This document shows positions 35,341-47,354 of a stretch of DNA of 64,000 bases, piece by piece. The stretch is from assembly GCF_008831285.2 (NCBI RefSeq), contig NC_045138.2, forward strand, positions 23,965,934 through 24,029,933, in the 5' to 3' direction. The stretch comes from Nymphaea colorata (Eukaryota > Streptophyta > Magnoliopsida > Nymphaeales > Nymphaeaceae). The translations under genes were made by a program, and so were the position numbers. Positions within the stretch are counted from its first letter, which is position 1; every line of letters starts with the position of its first letter. The notes beneath the pieces are model-generated. The model worked only from the letters and a program-made list of their open reading frames with translations, did not search any database and was not told the DNA's origin.

Positions 35341-38300
35341 GAACTTGTTGATACATTTATATCGTGAGATCACAACCTTCTTACTAGTTTCTGTTGTGAC
35401 ACTTCTAACCTCCCAAGCTGCAAAACTTGTCTGCAAAACCCGAAGTATAAAAAATAGTTATTCACACCAAATTAACAAAACAGAACAAAAATGCACCTCA
35501 TTACTTGTGTCTCATATTGTTGTAAGAAAAGCAATATCATGTAATATCAGTTTAGGCCCACTCTTGACGTGGTCATTATTTTAAGCATTGCTAGTGCTGA
35601 TACATTGATTATGGAGAAAAAACTCCAGCTATCTTTTTATGAGCAGAAAAGTGGGAATACAAAAGCTGCAGAGCGGGAGAGAGGCTCGTCTTTGCAGGGT
35701 GACATCACCGATTGATCCGCATATCAATCATTTGTGCACCTTGTGGCTGATGTGAGTGTCTATTCCCGATCTCCACGTACAAAGTGCACTGTAGATCTTC
35801 ATAAATCTAAAGCAAATCATTCCTCTCTCTGCCTCTAATTAATGGCGTGGGGCCATGGCCCGCCTCGTTTTTTAGTAGGGATCAGGTGGCGGGAGAGGAG
35901 GGTAGAGAAGCTGGGTGATGAAGAAAGTGGTGAGCAATGAACATGTGTTTGCTTTGCTCATGAGTCCTGATTTTAAAAATCCTTGAGGGGACAATATGTT
36001 AACACAAATACCAAGGAAGCTCTTCTCTATAAAAGAAAAATAAGTTGAAATGAAGAGAGTAGTGGACGTAGGCCTATTGGTTGATCCACTTTAAAAACTT
36101 CATGTTTCTTTCAATTATTTCTCATTTTTTATTTCTAGCACACATGTATTATCGATTTTGAATCTAAAATGGGTAAAATTGTTGCATATTTGAATCTAAA
36201 ATGAGTTTTGTTCAATTGGTTGCATGATCAAGCTTAAAACCAACAAAATGGGGGGCCTGAAAAAAAAGCCTTTTATCTGTACGTCGTGACGGAGATTTGT
36301 CAATCTTGGAAAGTTAAAAGATCGAAGTGGGTTACTCTTGTTGTTTGTAGAAACTTGTTCTAGGCCGTGCAAAACAATACACAATCTATGATTCTGAAGT
36401 ACTTAGCTTAAACTCAATACACATTCACTAAGAATAGAAATACTCTCCATTTCGTGTTATTGATTCACGCGGGCTAGCTGTACATTAGCTAGAAGAAAGA
36501 AGAGTGGGGAAACAAGGGCATGTTTGTTTGTTAAAAACCAAAAATTCGAGATCCGATTTTTAGTTTCTTGTAATATCATGGACAGAAGCAGCGATTAGTC
36601 ACATGAATGCTTTGGTAAACATGCATAAAAAGGAAACGAAAAGCGCATCATCCGCGGGTAATGCTGAGCTTTGATTTTGCTTCTTAAACTCATCTCATCT
36701 GTTCAATCAATTAAAATCAATGTTGGTCAAAACCATATTTGGATCGTTCTTGTTTCAGATACGTACTAATCTGATTTTCAATGCTGATCATAAGTGTGAA
36801 CTTATTGGTTCCAGACTCGATTCAGGAGCCGAATCGGTGACCAACTCAGCTGGATTGATTGAGAATCAGCAAAAAATAAATAAAATGTCATTTACTCAAA
36901 AATATAATTAGAAAAAATAAATAAAATGTCATTACTTAAAACGACAGCTAGCGATTCGGTCACTGATTTAAATAATGTGATTTGCAAAAAAAAGGGAGAG
37001 AGAGAGAGAGAGAGAGTGGGTTTTTTGAAATTTTATGACTCCATGAAATCAGGAAATTTTGAAATTGATCTTGGGAAAGCAAATTACAATACCTTTTCTT
37101 GCATCTATTTTAAAGAAAATAGGGATGCATAAAGACCGGATCCTCTCTGGATCCTGATATAAATGAACCTCAGAAGCTATTTCAAGATCTGGATTTGGAT
37201 GTAGATTCGACCAATCCAACGATGCTTTATGGAGGCCGGGCTTTTCTAGACAAAAACTTAGTGGATCCGACAGAGTGTCACATAAAGCAGGGAAAATGCT
37301 TCAAAGGAAAAGATGGCACCTGAATTTGTCTTGCTTCTGATCCACAGATCTTATTTTAAGTGTTGACCAGATCTGGCATAAAGTATTGTAGTTTTATTGA
37401 TCCAAATCCCGAAACAATGGATCAGTTTGGGATGAGATGTTCCCACTAAATCGGAGACATGTTGGCAGCCCAGGGAAGAGTGTGCTATCAGCTCCAACTT
37501 GAGATGATAAATCGTTTTCCAGTCAACTGGGGGTTGAACTTTAGACTTGTTTTTCACTTGTCTAATATATTCCAACCCACCCAGCCAAGTGCGCCTAGCT
37601 TTCACGTGGACATGATTTTGTATGTTCAGGCGCATCAATGGTTTAGGCTCCTTTTTACTGACCTTAAATGGCGTTTTTGAGAGGCAGAGAAATGGTCGCT
37701 CGACGCTTCGTCTCACGACTGCCTCTTCTTTGTTTCTCTGTCGCACTTCCATGGTGCAATAGATATTGAAAATGAAAAATCCATGAGGCAATCAGCTGTC
37801 GACTCTGACTCTCTGTTGGTTCTTTCATGGCTTCCCTTACTAGCCGACTCTTCACATAGCACCCAGCCATCGGAAACGACAGCAGAAGATAAATAAGAGA
37901 GAAGAAAAAGGACGTTAGTTGCCACGAACGCTGCCTTCGCATGCCCCCCAAGGCCTAACCGTGCTGTTTCCTTCTGCTGTGGCTGTCACCAACTGAGGGA
38001 GCAGCTCGATTCTCTCTACCAGGAATCAGAAAAGACCCGCACCAGGGGTGGGTGCTTCCACATCCCCTTTGATACGCTGCTTCTTTCACTAAATTTTTTG
38101 CCCTTATCATTGTTTCTGGCAATTGTGGTGAACGAGAACTGATTTTGGTTGCTTCTGGAATATTTCGAGAATTGGGCAAAATTTTCTTGTGGTTTTGGTG
38201 TCTCATTTTATGCATGAAGAAGGTGTTATTGAGGTAAGTAAACTGCTCTGTCAAGTGGTCGAAGTGGGTGTATCTGTTTTGCAAAAACCAAAGTTATAGT

Positions 38301-39440
38301 GGCAGACGCAAAAGTATTATGAGTTCTTGTAGATATGCTCAGTTAGTTAGATTGTTTTTGTTACGCGGAATGATGTGTGGCATCTTATTTATGTCAAACT
38401 GATTTCCTCTCTCCAAATAGGACAGGAAATCTCGTATGGTGCATGCTATATGCCATCATTTTCTTCTTTTAGGTGGCTTGAATGCGATCTCAGATTTACT
38501 TAGTTACCTTTGGAGGTCAGTTAACTTGTTTAGGCATTCAAATAACATGAAATTCCAAGGAATACCAAAAGGAAATTGCTCTTTAAAAAAGTTTGCTGAA
38601 TGGTGGAAGATAAGGATGCGAGAGGTAAGTTTTTGCCATGAAAAGCTTCTAAAACTTAGAAAGATTGGGGAAGACTGTGATGGTCTATAGTTAGGAATCA
38701 CTGCCAAAATGGCTAAAAGGGCTTCTCTAGTTCATATTCCTCTGAATTTCCAAAAGTGGCTCATTATGATGATATAATAAGCAGGCCCGGTTTGGTTAGG
38801 CTACTTGGATTCGTTTTACTGGTCCAGAACAACCTTTCTAAATCCAAAGAATCAATCCTTGGTTTGATTTTTAAATTTCCAGATTAGAGTGCTGCAGATC
38901 TAGAGATGGCACATAGTGAAGCATCCCAACTTCAAGTGAGTGGACCTTATGAACGACAAGCAACTTCTTATGCTGTAGGTTTGTTTGGTAAAGAGGTGCT
39001 ACATCTTGTCACTGCTTGAGAAAATGGGATGAAAAAGCGGCATATACTTGTGAAGTAAGATTGGACCCAAAAACATTGTGGCTTTTGGCAATTTCTTTCT
39101 GGACCAGTACAGGCAGACCTATAAGAACGGCCAGGCACTGACGCTGCCTCATCTGGATTTTACAGGAGTGCCAAAATTAATTGTTGACCGTATTCAGATA
39201 TTGAAAATTGAAGTTTGTACCCATCGGTTCCATTTAGTCCCCGCTGTATATGGCATATGTTCTGCGTAACAAGTGACCTTTAGTATAAGTCAATAATCAT
39301 TTCCCTTTCCTTGGTACCTTGTAGCCATCACTATTATTTTAGAAACTCTCTATGTTAGTAGGTGCTCAATATACTCAATAATCAAATTTGTCTTCAGAAT
39401 CTTTATTGCCAAGTCCCTTACTTAGCTCGTCAACATTCTT
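35338..39440. other. no gene recognised
   Basis: Mostly AT-rich. A (GA)n run lies near 36,998-37,017. Around 38,430-38,640 a plus-strand stretch (KFQGIPKGNCSLKKFAEWW) ends in GAGAG|GTAAG and could be an exon, and 39,078-39,250 is another open stretch with in-frame breaks; neither matches a family I know. They may be 5' parts of the broken gene(s) that follow at 39.45-40.8 kb. Confidence 0.35.
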
Positions 39441-39449
39441 CTTTCAGCA

Positions 39450-39625
39450 AATAACACAAGATTGAGATTGATGAGATTGTCAGAGGCCGCAGAGAAGCTT
39501 CGAAGGCAAGCAACTCTTTAAGTACAAGCTGGCAATGAAAATGCAGCTAGGGACTTGCTTCAACAGAAGAAGAAAGTAATGGAGGCTTTGCAATGGACAA
39601 GCCTATGCTCTATGCTCTATCTAAG
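39450..39625 (+). pseudogene. CHMP7/SNF7-like coiled-coil fragment with in-frame stop
   Basis: After a TTTCAG acceptor the reading is RLRLMRLSEAAEKLRRQATL, then a TAA stop, then VQAGNENAARDLLQQKKKVMEALQW in the same frame. This charged helix resembles the C-terminal half of plant CHMP7-type ESCRT-III (SNF7) proteins. The stop and the absence of the rest of the gene make it a fragment. The family call is tentative and rests on motif memory; the coiled-coil nature and the stop are seen directly. Confidence 0.5.
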
Positions 39626-39719
39626 GTTAAACATGTTGATAATTCAAATTATGAAATTCACCTTCATCAATAAATTAAAGTGCATTTTTGCTGCTTACTA
39701 ATAGTTACGCAAAATGCAG

Positions 39720-40805
39720 GATCATGTAGCTAGCTGTCCCCAGGAAAGGGAACGGGTTATTCGGGCTGGAGGAGAAGTCAAATGGCAGATTGACACATGG
39801 AGGATTGGTCCAGCTGCACTGCAGGTTATTCTAGGCTCATAAGAGCAGATAGGGTGTTTGTCATTCCACCATTCTTTCCAGTTTATATGGTTACCAATTA
39901 ATTTTGTCACCAATCTGTTCTGCTACGGAACCACACTGCAAGGATGTACTGAGTATCACTTTTAGGAAGCTTTCTCGTTTTGCTTAATACATACAATTAC
40001 AGTTGTTCTATTGAAATCATTGGTTGCATTCGGAACTTACTTCCTGTGCCTGAAACTTATGTTCACAGGTGAGACGGTCAATTGGAGATGATGACTTGAA
40101 ACCTGCTGTGACTGCAGGGCCTGAAATAACAGAAACAGATCTGTCATCTGATGATGAATTTGTGGTATTGTCAAATATCCGCCTTCCTGCATTTTTTAAG
40201 TTCTGCTGTTAGTTACTACTAGAGTTGCCAGCATGTAAATCAATTGCTTTTTAGAAGGTTGGTGTCCTTGGTTACCTGCCCGACTGATATCCATTTGGGT
40301 CAAGTACAGGAGGAACTGAAAGGAAAATGCTGGTATCCTGCATTTTCTTCTTTCTGTGGTGAAGTTTGATTTTGAAACAATCTGAACCACAGTCTGGGTT
40401 TCTTGTTTTGGGGTCCCTAATGGGTAGTGACATGCATATGCTGGCTAAAAATACAATACAAGTCCTTCGTAATCTTTTTAATCAATTCAACTGGTTAACA
40501 ATTAGATGGATGGGAGGTTTGATCTCTTAATTGTGGTTGCTTTTCCATTCTTATTTCTAATTATTGTTAACATTTAAATAATGTCAAACAATTTCATGCA
40601 AATGACGCAGGTGATGGCTAGTGATGGTTTGTGGGATGTGTTTGGTAATGATGAGATGGTTCCCATCATCCACGAAACTATCAAAGAGCCTAGAATGTGT
40701 GCTAAACGACTTGCCACAGAAGCTGTTGAAAGAGGCAGCAAAGACAAGGTCACTGTTATTGTTATCTTCCTTCGTCCCGTATCTACTGCAGAAAGAATAT
40801 TCTGA
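39720..40805 (+). pseudogene. PP2C phosphatase 3' exons (kinase-PP2C type)
   Basis: Three well-formed exons: 39720-39824 (DHVASCPQERERVIRAGGEV... PAALQ), 40069-40164 (SIGDDDLKPAVTAGPEITET, DDEFV) and 40611-40805 (VMASDGLWDVFGNDE... VSTAERIF, stop at 40803-40805). All junctions are AG/GT and in phase. The sequence matches the C-terminal half of the PP2C domain of plant proteins with an N-terminal protein kinase-like and C-terminal PP2C domain (Arabidopsis At2g40860 type). The metal-binding Asp of ASDGLWD is present, and the last motif reads KDKVTV where DN is usual. The first half of the phosphatase domain (the DGHGG region) and any kinase domain are not found upstream, so it is 5'-truncated although the remaining exons are undamaged. 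Confidence 0.75.
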
Positions 40806-41974
40806 AATCTGAAATAGAATAGTGCAAGTTGCATCACATTTTCCCTACCTGACAAGATAGCAGTATTATTGCTAAAATTCTACCCACAAATCCTAAGAAT
40901 AAGTTTTCCATCTCTTTATTTTTGTAGTCAAAATTATTTTATTTGTTGCACAAGCATCCGCACACACAACGTAAACTAAACATCTCTGGACGCTAGATCT
41001 TGTTTAAACAGATCAATCCAATTTACAATTTACCCTATTTTGGCATCTTTGCATATTACCGGGCCTGTCATAAGAAGAATTATTTATGACAGATTTTTGT
41101 GGATGCAATAACTTGTCAAGAAAGAAGGCCGCCTTTGAGGTACCTTTTCTTTTTCACCACAACAGAAAAAGTACAAAGTTTCTTAAATGTCCTACAATTT
41201 TCTGACCTAGAAGGTGCACTTATGCTTGATCTTCTTCAAATCGTCTTCCATTCTTGAACACTCTTCCCATTCTGGAATGAAACATTAATTTACTCGTCTA
41301 ATTTAACTGTGTAAGCCTAGACTTGGAACTGGGGAACTTAACTTGACCACTTTGCAAGGTGAATCCCTTAGTTTTTGGATGCATCTTAGATGCATCCAAA
41401 AACTATGCAAATTGATCAGCATTATGTCTACAGCATTGGTAGACTAATATCATTAAATATCTTTTCATCAAATTGTTCACTCTTCATGTATAGTGGGGGC
41501 ACAGAGAAAGATTTGCCTGTGCATAATAGTTGCGTATAAATGTCAGAACTCGAGAAACTGGTTTGATTTTACCAATTTTTGCAAAGAACCATCTTCCAAG
41601 CATCCCAAAAAATAGTTGAAAAGAGAGAAAAAAAAAAGAGTTGAAAAGAGAAAGAGGAGACTGAAAAGCATCTCACCCTAAGTTTTGGCCCATGCATGAT
41701 GCATGTATCCCTACTCCATAATCATCCTTTCCAATATCCACCAGTGAAGGCTCTCAAAAAGAATCAATTAGGCGATATCTGCCATAGGCAACAAGTGCTT
41801 TATTAGACTACCAAGACAAAATAGAGAGTTCCATGTATACATACACACACACGTGTTGCTGATCTTTCTGCAGAAAAGATCATTGCTCAATGAGAATGTA
41901 ATGGGCATCATGTCCCAGCAAATCAGCAGCTGTAGGTGGGAGGTGATGCCTACTCGTGGAGTTTGGTTCTTGCC
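40806..41974. other. no gene recognised
   Basis: AT-rich flank between the PP2C fragment and the CorA-like fragment. It contains a short perfect palindromic pair around GATGCATCTTAGATGCATCC (41,378-41,398). Nothing else is supported. Confidence 0.4.
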
Positions 41975-42880
41975 TTACTTTGGCATGAGCCTCTGCATGA
42001 GGTATAACATTCCAAGACCAATCAGGATGGCGCCTGTTAGGAAAACAGTGGCAGAGAACAGACCAAATGCATAGGGTGTTCAACTGCCTCCTGGTATACC
42101 ATCCAGATTTACTCCGACGAGCCCAGTGATGATTGAGTGGAAGAGTCCACAGCCTCCAAAAACAGCTAAATTATGCGTGATCCGGATGCTTTTGACCTGG
42201 ACAAGAAATATCAATCTACATTCATGATAAAGAAACTATAACTAGGAACGCAACAAAAATTTGGATTGTCTTCGCACTAGAAACGCAGACATGCATCTAT
42301 TTCCACAGCAGAAAAGCAAACATACTGCGGGAATACAAACTTGAGAAGAACATACCACTCTCATAAAACATTGTTTTCGGGCTTTATCAGCAAGATTTTT
42401 CTCAAATATTAAAAGAGTAGTTTTGTTTTTTTTCTCAAAAAGACTTGGGAATTTAAAGATTAAAAAAATTATGAAATTAAAATTTCCTTTAATTTTCCTA
42501 CAAAAACATTAATAAAAAGTCAAAATAATTATTGAAATGTTAAATAAACTTTAAAAAAAGTTATATCAAAGCACGTTGTTCTTCAAAAAATATAATAATT
42601 TATTTTTTATTATTTTTTCAAAACACTGCTATTATTTTCGTGTTTTTCTCGTTTTCCATTTTTAACGACACTTTTTGAAAAAAATGGCGACATTTGTACA
42701 ATGGCTCATAATCACCTGCAGCCTTGCTCCAACGGTGCTCTGCATAACATCTTGAATTGTGAAGAGACGAGCTCGAACTGCTTCTTGCTCCTCGTAAAAG
42801 CTGAAGTAGCTCGAAAATTATTTCCTCCCAGCGACCATTTCACTCTGATAGCCTATGGTGTTCCAGTCTTAACAAGAATG
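41975..42880 (-). pseudogene. CorA-like magnesium transporter, C-terminal fragment
   Basis: Two exon-like blocks. The upstream one (42716 to about 42,880) reads YEEQEAVRARLFTIQDVMQS before a donor and contains a stop after VAGRK. The downstream one (41975-42196, after a CAG acceptor) reads ITGLVGVNLDGIPGGS, a TGA stop at 42080-42082, then TPYAFGLFSATVFLTGAILI and a natural-looking end at 41975-41977. The two hydrophobic segments separated by a short loop, with GVN in place of the GMN signature, resemble plant CorA-like (2-TM-GxN) transporters. An AT-rich dispersed repeat occupies the intron (42,360-42,690). Two stops make it a pseudogene; the family call is moderately sure. Confidence 0.6.
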
Positions 42881-43220
42881 ACCATTTACAGAACTTGGTA
42901 TCAAGAACTTGCTGAAAATCTTCAGCTTCTAGATTAATACGAGAATCATGCTAGGCATAGTTTATTCTGAAAAGCTTTCCTTCATCTCCAATCTCTAAAT
43001 AACTTAATACCAATTAATCCATTCTCCCTAGGTACTACTACACGAGCTTAGTTGTGCATAACTTTAAAAACTCAAATTGACGGAGAGAATATGAACGGGA
43101 ACATGCGCTACTACGTGAGCTTATAACTTTCAAAACTCAAATAGACAGAGAGAATATGAATGAAAGGGAACATGTTGGCACTCGTTAGCTATATCCTACA
43201 TAAACAATGGTCAAATAACA

Positions 43221-43249
43221 ATATATATATATTTATACACACACACACG

Positions 43250-43336
<87 letters not shown>
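43221..43336. repeat. compound (TA)n-(CA)n-(TA)n-(GA)n microsatellite
   Basis: Four simple repeats in direct succession. The last, (GA)n, ends at 43336 just before the PIRL-like fragment. Confidence 0.95.
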
Positions 43337-43337
<1 letters not shown>

Positions 43338-43439
43338 CACCTTATCATTGTCATCTTCAGTCGACTTTGCAGAATCAATATATTTTCAATCTGTGGATTT
43401 AAAGGCAGAAAAGGAAAAGGAATACGGGCAGCAAGCAGA

Positions 43440-43708
43440 GAAGGAGAAACTCCCATTCAAGGCAGTGGTTCAGTTGGAAGAGATGCATGCCAATTGCCAC
43501 ATGCTCGGTGCTTCTGAAGGAGGCGGAGGAGAAATTGGAGAAGCTCTACTCTGCGGAAGGGAATAGTTCTAAGTTCATGCCTGTTGAGGATGAGGTCAAT
43601 GGAGAAGTTATTAGCATACTGCGTGAAGCGTCGGAGAAAAATTATGTCATAAATTTGCAATTCTCTAGTCAGACCTCCCCTTCTTCTTACTTGAGATCCA
43701 GAAATTGA
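43440..43708 (+). pseudogene. PIRL-type (Ras-group LRR) N-terminal fragment, frameshifted
   Basis: Reads KAVVQLEEMHANCHML in one frame, then from about 43,500 LLKEAEEKLEKLYSAEGNSS and VNGEVISILREASEKNYVIN in another. This order (helical segment with DEMH-like motif, KxAEExLE, xEEVxxxLREA then start of the first repeat) is that of plant intracellular Ras-group-related LRR proteins just before their leucine-rich repeats. No LRRs follow, so it is a truncated piece with a frameshift near 43,500. Tentative to moderate identification. Confidence 0.5.
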
Positions 43709-43744
43709 AGGCACAATGGTGGTCTTGAAACCCATGCTTCTCAT

Positions 43745-46279
43745 ATATACGATTTATTAAAAACTATAGGTTTAAAGTTAAATTAGCCCCTCATAATCTA
43801 AAATCAGGAATAATCAAACGCCCTATTCATTCAACCATCTGGCCAAGAAAAGGGTCCAGCAGGATGAGCCCTGGTCACTTATAAGTCTCTGCTTTTTGCG
43901 AAAAGGCCCTCTTAATTTTGCCAAAAGACCCCGGAGTCTGTTACACTGTATGCTTGTCTTGAAGCTTTCTTAAAGGAGGAGCCTTTAGGACCAGAACATA
44001 TGTGGTAGGCAAGCCCAACATATGTTAAATATTTGTTTTGTAGCTCTTGCTGGTTCCTGTAGTTGGTGATATTGTATAATACGGGTTGTCTATCAATCTA
44101 GTGAGTGTTCTTTGCAGGTAAGTTGAAAATGATGCACAGGCAAGCCAGCAAGAAATTAGACCTATGGAGGCTCCCGTGGTTCTTGTGATTCACCTTTGTC
44201 CTCCATGTTTTGTTTTGATAGAGTCCAGCAAACCCGGGACAACCGCAGGCCCTGGTCAGGAGATTAACCGTAAGTACAGTGTCAATCTGTAACTCAGATC
44301 TTCAAATATTTTGACTTACTAAATTTACCCGAGTATGTGGTGAATGTCATGTCAGCACCACAATCAAACATGTCTATTTCAAATCTAAGCAGATCCACCC
44401 CTGGAAGCGTTTTTGGAAGTAATACTGCTCTGTTTAAGAATCTACCTAAGCCCCTTGTTCCTCGTCGCCCCTCAAGCCACTACTAGCATGGCGATGCTGG
44501 GACAATAATTTAAAATAAAAATGCATCGATGAATGCGTGTTGGAGGAGTTTTCTTCTCTTCCAGTTCCCCATCGATCCAACGCACGATGAAACTAAAAAA
44601 TGTGAAGAGAAAATTGAAAGACATCTACAGGAAACTGCGGATTCACGACGCAAGGAGTGCGGACGTACGTTTGGATCTTGAAAAGCCAGCAAGCAAACAG
44701 GAGAAGGCATACAAAGGTGCAGTGTTGACACTGCATACCAAATAGGCACGTACATCCACCGAAAGAGCAATTGTCTTTCTGTATTAAAGAGCATATGGAT
44801 CAAGCAATTCAGGCATGCATTCCAGCGATACTAATTACTGGAGACGAGGAGAATGAAGCAAACGAGATAGAAACAGAGTCCATAAGTCACTGAATGCCCC
44901 TGCGCACACATCTTAACTCGTGGTTACGTCAGTATATACCCCTCCGCACGCATCTTAACTCGTGGTTACGTCAGTATATACCCCTTGCTTTTTTTGTTGG
45001 TTTTTAAATTTAAGAGTGATTTAGTTTCTTTTTATTTTTAAAGACTGCTACCTCCGCCCAGTGAAGATACATAACTTTTTATAAGAACCTATTGTTTTGT
45101 TTTGTTCGTCTCCAAATCCCAAGAAAGATTTACCTTTTCTCCATTTTCATAAACTGCTACCTCCGCGTGCCTGCAGCACTGTTGGCCACAGGTTAATATC
45201 TCTCCATTCCTTTTTTCCCTTTTGTCCCCGTTTGGCAGCGACTTCGTTGCTTCAGATTGAACCCATCTCAAATTTCTGCTCCTGCATCGGCGTTGCAGCT
45301 GTACAAGGTTTCATCTGGACTCTTTTTGATCTTGCAAGTTCTTCTGTGAGTAAGGCTTTGTAGATTCTGCATTACCGCAACCGCATAACTCTCCAAAAGG
45401 TCTCTCTCCCTCTTTTTTTCTCATAATCTGCATGGTTTTCTACGCGATTTTCCCTGTTGGACCGAGAAAATCGAGCATTTCTGAGGAAGGAACGGGGAAG
45501 AGGTGAACTCTTACTCCAGTTTTTTCGTTTTCCTGTAACGTCGCCGCCCTCTCTCTCTCTCTCGTTCACCATAGAAGGAACGGGGAAGAAGACATGGAAA
45601 ATTTTTAAAAACCGACTTCCACATTTCCCATGTGGTACTGAAAAAAGGGGAAATAAGAAAAATACAGAAGCTGCAGAGCAGGAATTCATTTGAAGAATGC
45701 CATGAAATCGAGCATTTCTGAGCAAGACATTTTCACTGGGGAAACCCGGAACCTTCTGTTCAGACTTGTTACGTCCGTCGGTTCTAGGGTTGGACTTCCA
45801 GGCGATGTATGTTTTTTCATCAACGTCCACTTTTGGTTGTGTAAAAGTTACACAGCAGCATAAGGAACAATAGTTCCTGTTTCATGTTTATTTACAATTT
45901 TTAGGCCTATTTACTATTTTACTGCCTGAAAATTGCAGTCACAGTCCTATACTTCAAAACGCAATAATGTTTTATGCTGCAATGAAAACGATTGTTTTTT
46001 ATGCTGTAACTTTTAAACCCTTGAGAAAGAGATGTCCACGACTAAAAGTGGACTTGATGAAGAAACACACATCCCGTGGACTTATGAAAAAGCGCACATC
46101 CCGTGGAAGCTTTTGATGGGAATTGAAAGTGCAGGAATAGATGGAACAGATGCCGATAAAGGGAGATGGTGGGGGACAGGAGAAGAGTATTCCACCAGAT
46201 AAAGCAAAGTAAGCAAAATTAATTAACTGTCTATTTATCAGGTATTCAGAATCAGTTTTGATCCTCTCCCCACATGCAG
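43745..46279. other. no gene recognised; small local duplications
   Basis: The ORF at 44,578-44,745 (KLKNVKRKLKDIYRKLRIHD) is basic and of unknown nature. A ~45-bp unit (CATCTTAACTCGTGGTTACG core) is tandemly duplicated at about 44,896-44,985. GAGCATTTCTGAG and GGAACGGGGAAGA blocks recur at 45,467-45,720, and CACATCCCGTGGA recurs at 46,068 and 46,098. These look like decayed UTR-like sequence. Confidence 0.4.
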
Positions 46280-46547
46280 GGATTTCTTATTGAGCATAAA
46301 CGGGTTGGGACTCAAAGAGTGTTGAGTGTGTACGCTTATTGTCTCTTCAGCAGCTTGCATTTCCTGCAAAAGATATCTTACATAACCTACTTAATAGATT
46401 TTGATAACTTGATGGGTTCTCATATATTTTTAACTTTTTTTTTATCTGCGACCAGGTTGGCTCAAATGTTGGCCGGATATGCGTGCGGCTTGGTTGGGTG
46501 CCACTGCAGCCACTACCAGAATCACTTCAACTTCATCTTCTGGAACT
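46280..46547 (+). pseudogene. DEMETER/ROS1-type glycosylase-domain fragment
   Basis: Two exon-like blocks. 46280-46365 reads DFLLSINGLGLK and then, after a one-base slip, SVECVRLLSLQQLAFP. 46456-46547 reads VGSNVGRICVRLGWVPLQPL followed by PESLQLHLLEL, ending at a GTGAGA donor. These are the helix-hairpin-helix/catalytic part of the DME/ROS1 DNA glycosylase domain. The Asp of the family's VDTNVGR (the presumed catalytic position) is Gly here. The first block's donor reads GC instead of GT. It is on the opposite strand from the C-terminal fragment at 34-35 kb and covers a non-overlapping part of the protein. Confidence 0.82.
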
Positions 46548-47354
46548 GTGAGAAAAAAATTGTCTATGCGACATCCTTAGGGTGGAATTGCATTTAAGGG
46601 AAAAGGAATTTTTCATGGGTCAATGATATCGTTAAAGGAAGTCAAGTGAAAGCATGCATATGTATAAGTTTTGCAATTTTTGTCATTCAAATATTTTCAA
46701 TTTTGTAACCTAGACCAGATTATTGAACCAGAGGAGCATAAGATTAGTCAATGAATGTGTATAGCTGACTTGTACGAAGTTGAGTTTGGATTTCCATGGA
46801 TTTAGCTTCACCTAAAAAAATCTCACTTTAAGTTGGTTTTGCTTAAATATGGTAGTCAAGCTTCAATAACCAAAACCATTCATTGTTCATATTGACATAT
46901 GAGATGTTGTTTGAGATCGAATTGTGATGCATCAATTGATATTTCACTAGTAACCATAGTTTATGAGCAGCCTACACTACCGACCCAATTAATTGGGACA
47001 AGTGCATGAAACAAAAACAAAGCTATGTCCATTTCTTAAGCCATAGGTCCAACTCCAACTAGGAACCATTAATAAATATAGTAGCATGGTTTCATAGGTC
47101 CGCTTAAACTTGTTATGAGAATAATAATTCTTCTAAAGAACAACATAGGAAAGAGCAACTTATCACCTTGCATTGCATTCTTTAAGAATATTAAACCGTT
47201 TCTCATTTAATAATTAACAACCACGTTCAACATGAGAACCTCAATTAATCTAATATTAATGTGTTTTTCGCCATCTCTCCCCTAAAATGATATTTAAGAG
47301 GAAAATTTAAAAAAAAGGGTAATAGCAATCAAAGTTGATAGTAGTTATTTTATG
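46548..47354. other. no gene recognised
   Basis: AT-rich sequence between the glycosylase fragment and the start of homology to the AINTEGUMENTA-like gene. Nothing supportable seen. Confidence 0.4.

Noticed and set aside
44510-44803. Basic peptide ORF KLKNVKRKLKDIYRKLRIHD and its antisense
   Set aside because: Short, no neighbours or splice sites tying it to a gene, no family recognised; mentioned but not annotated as a gene.
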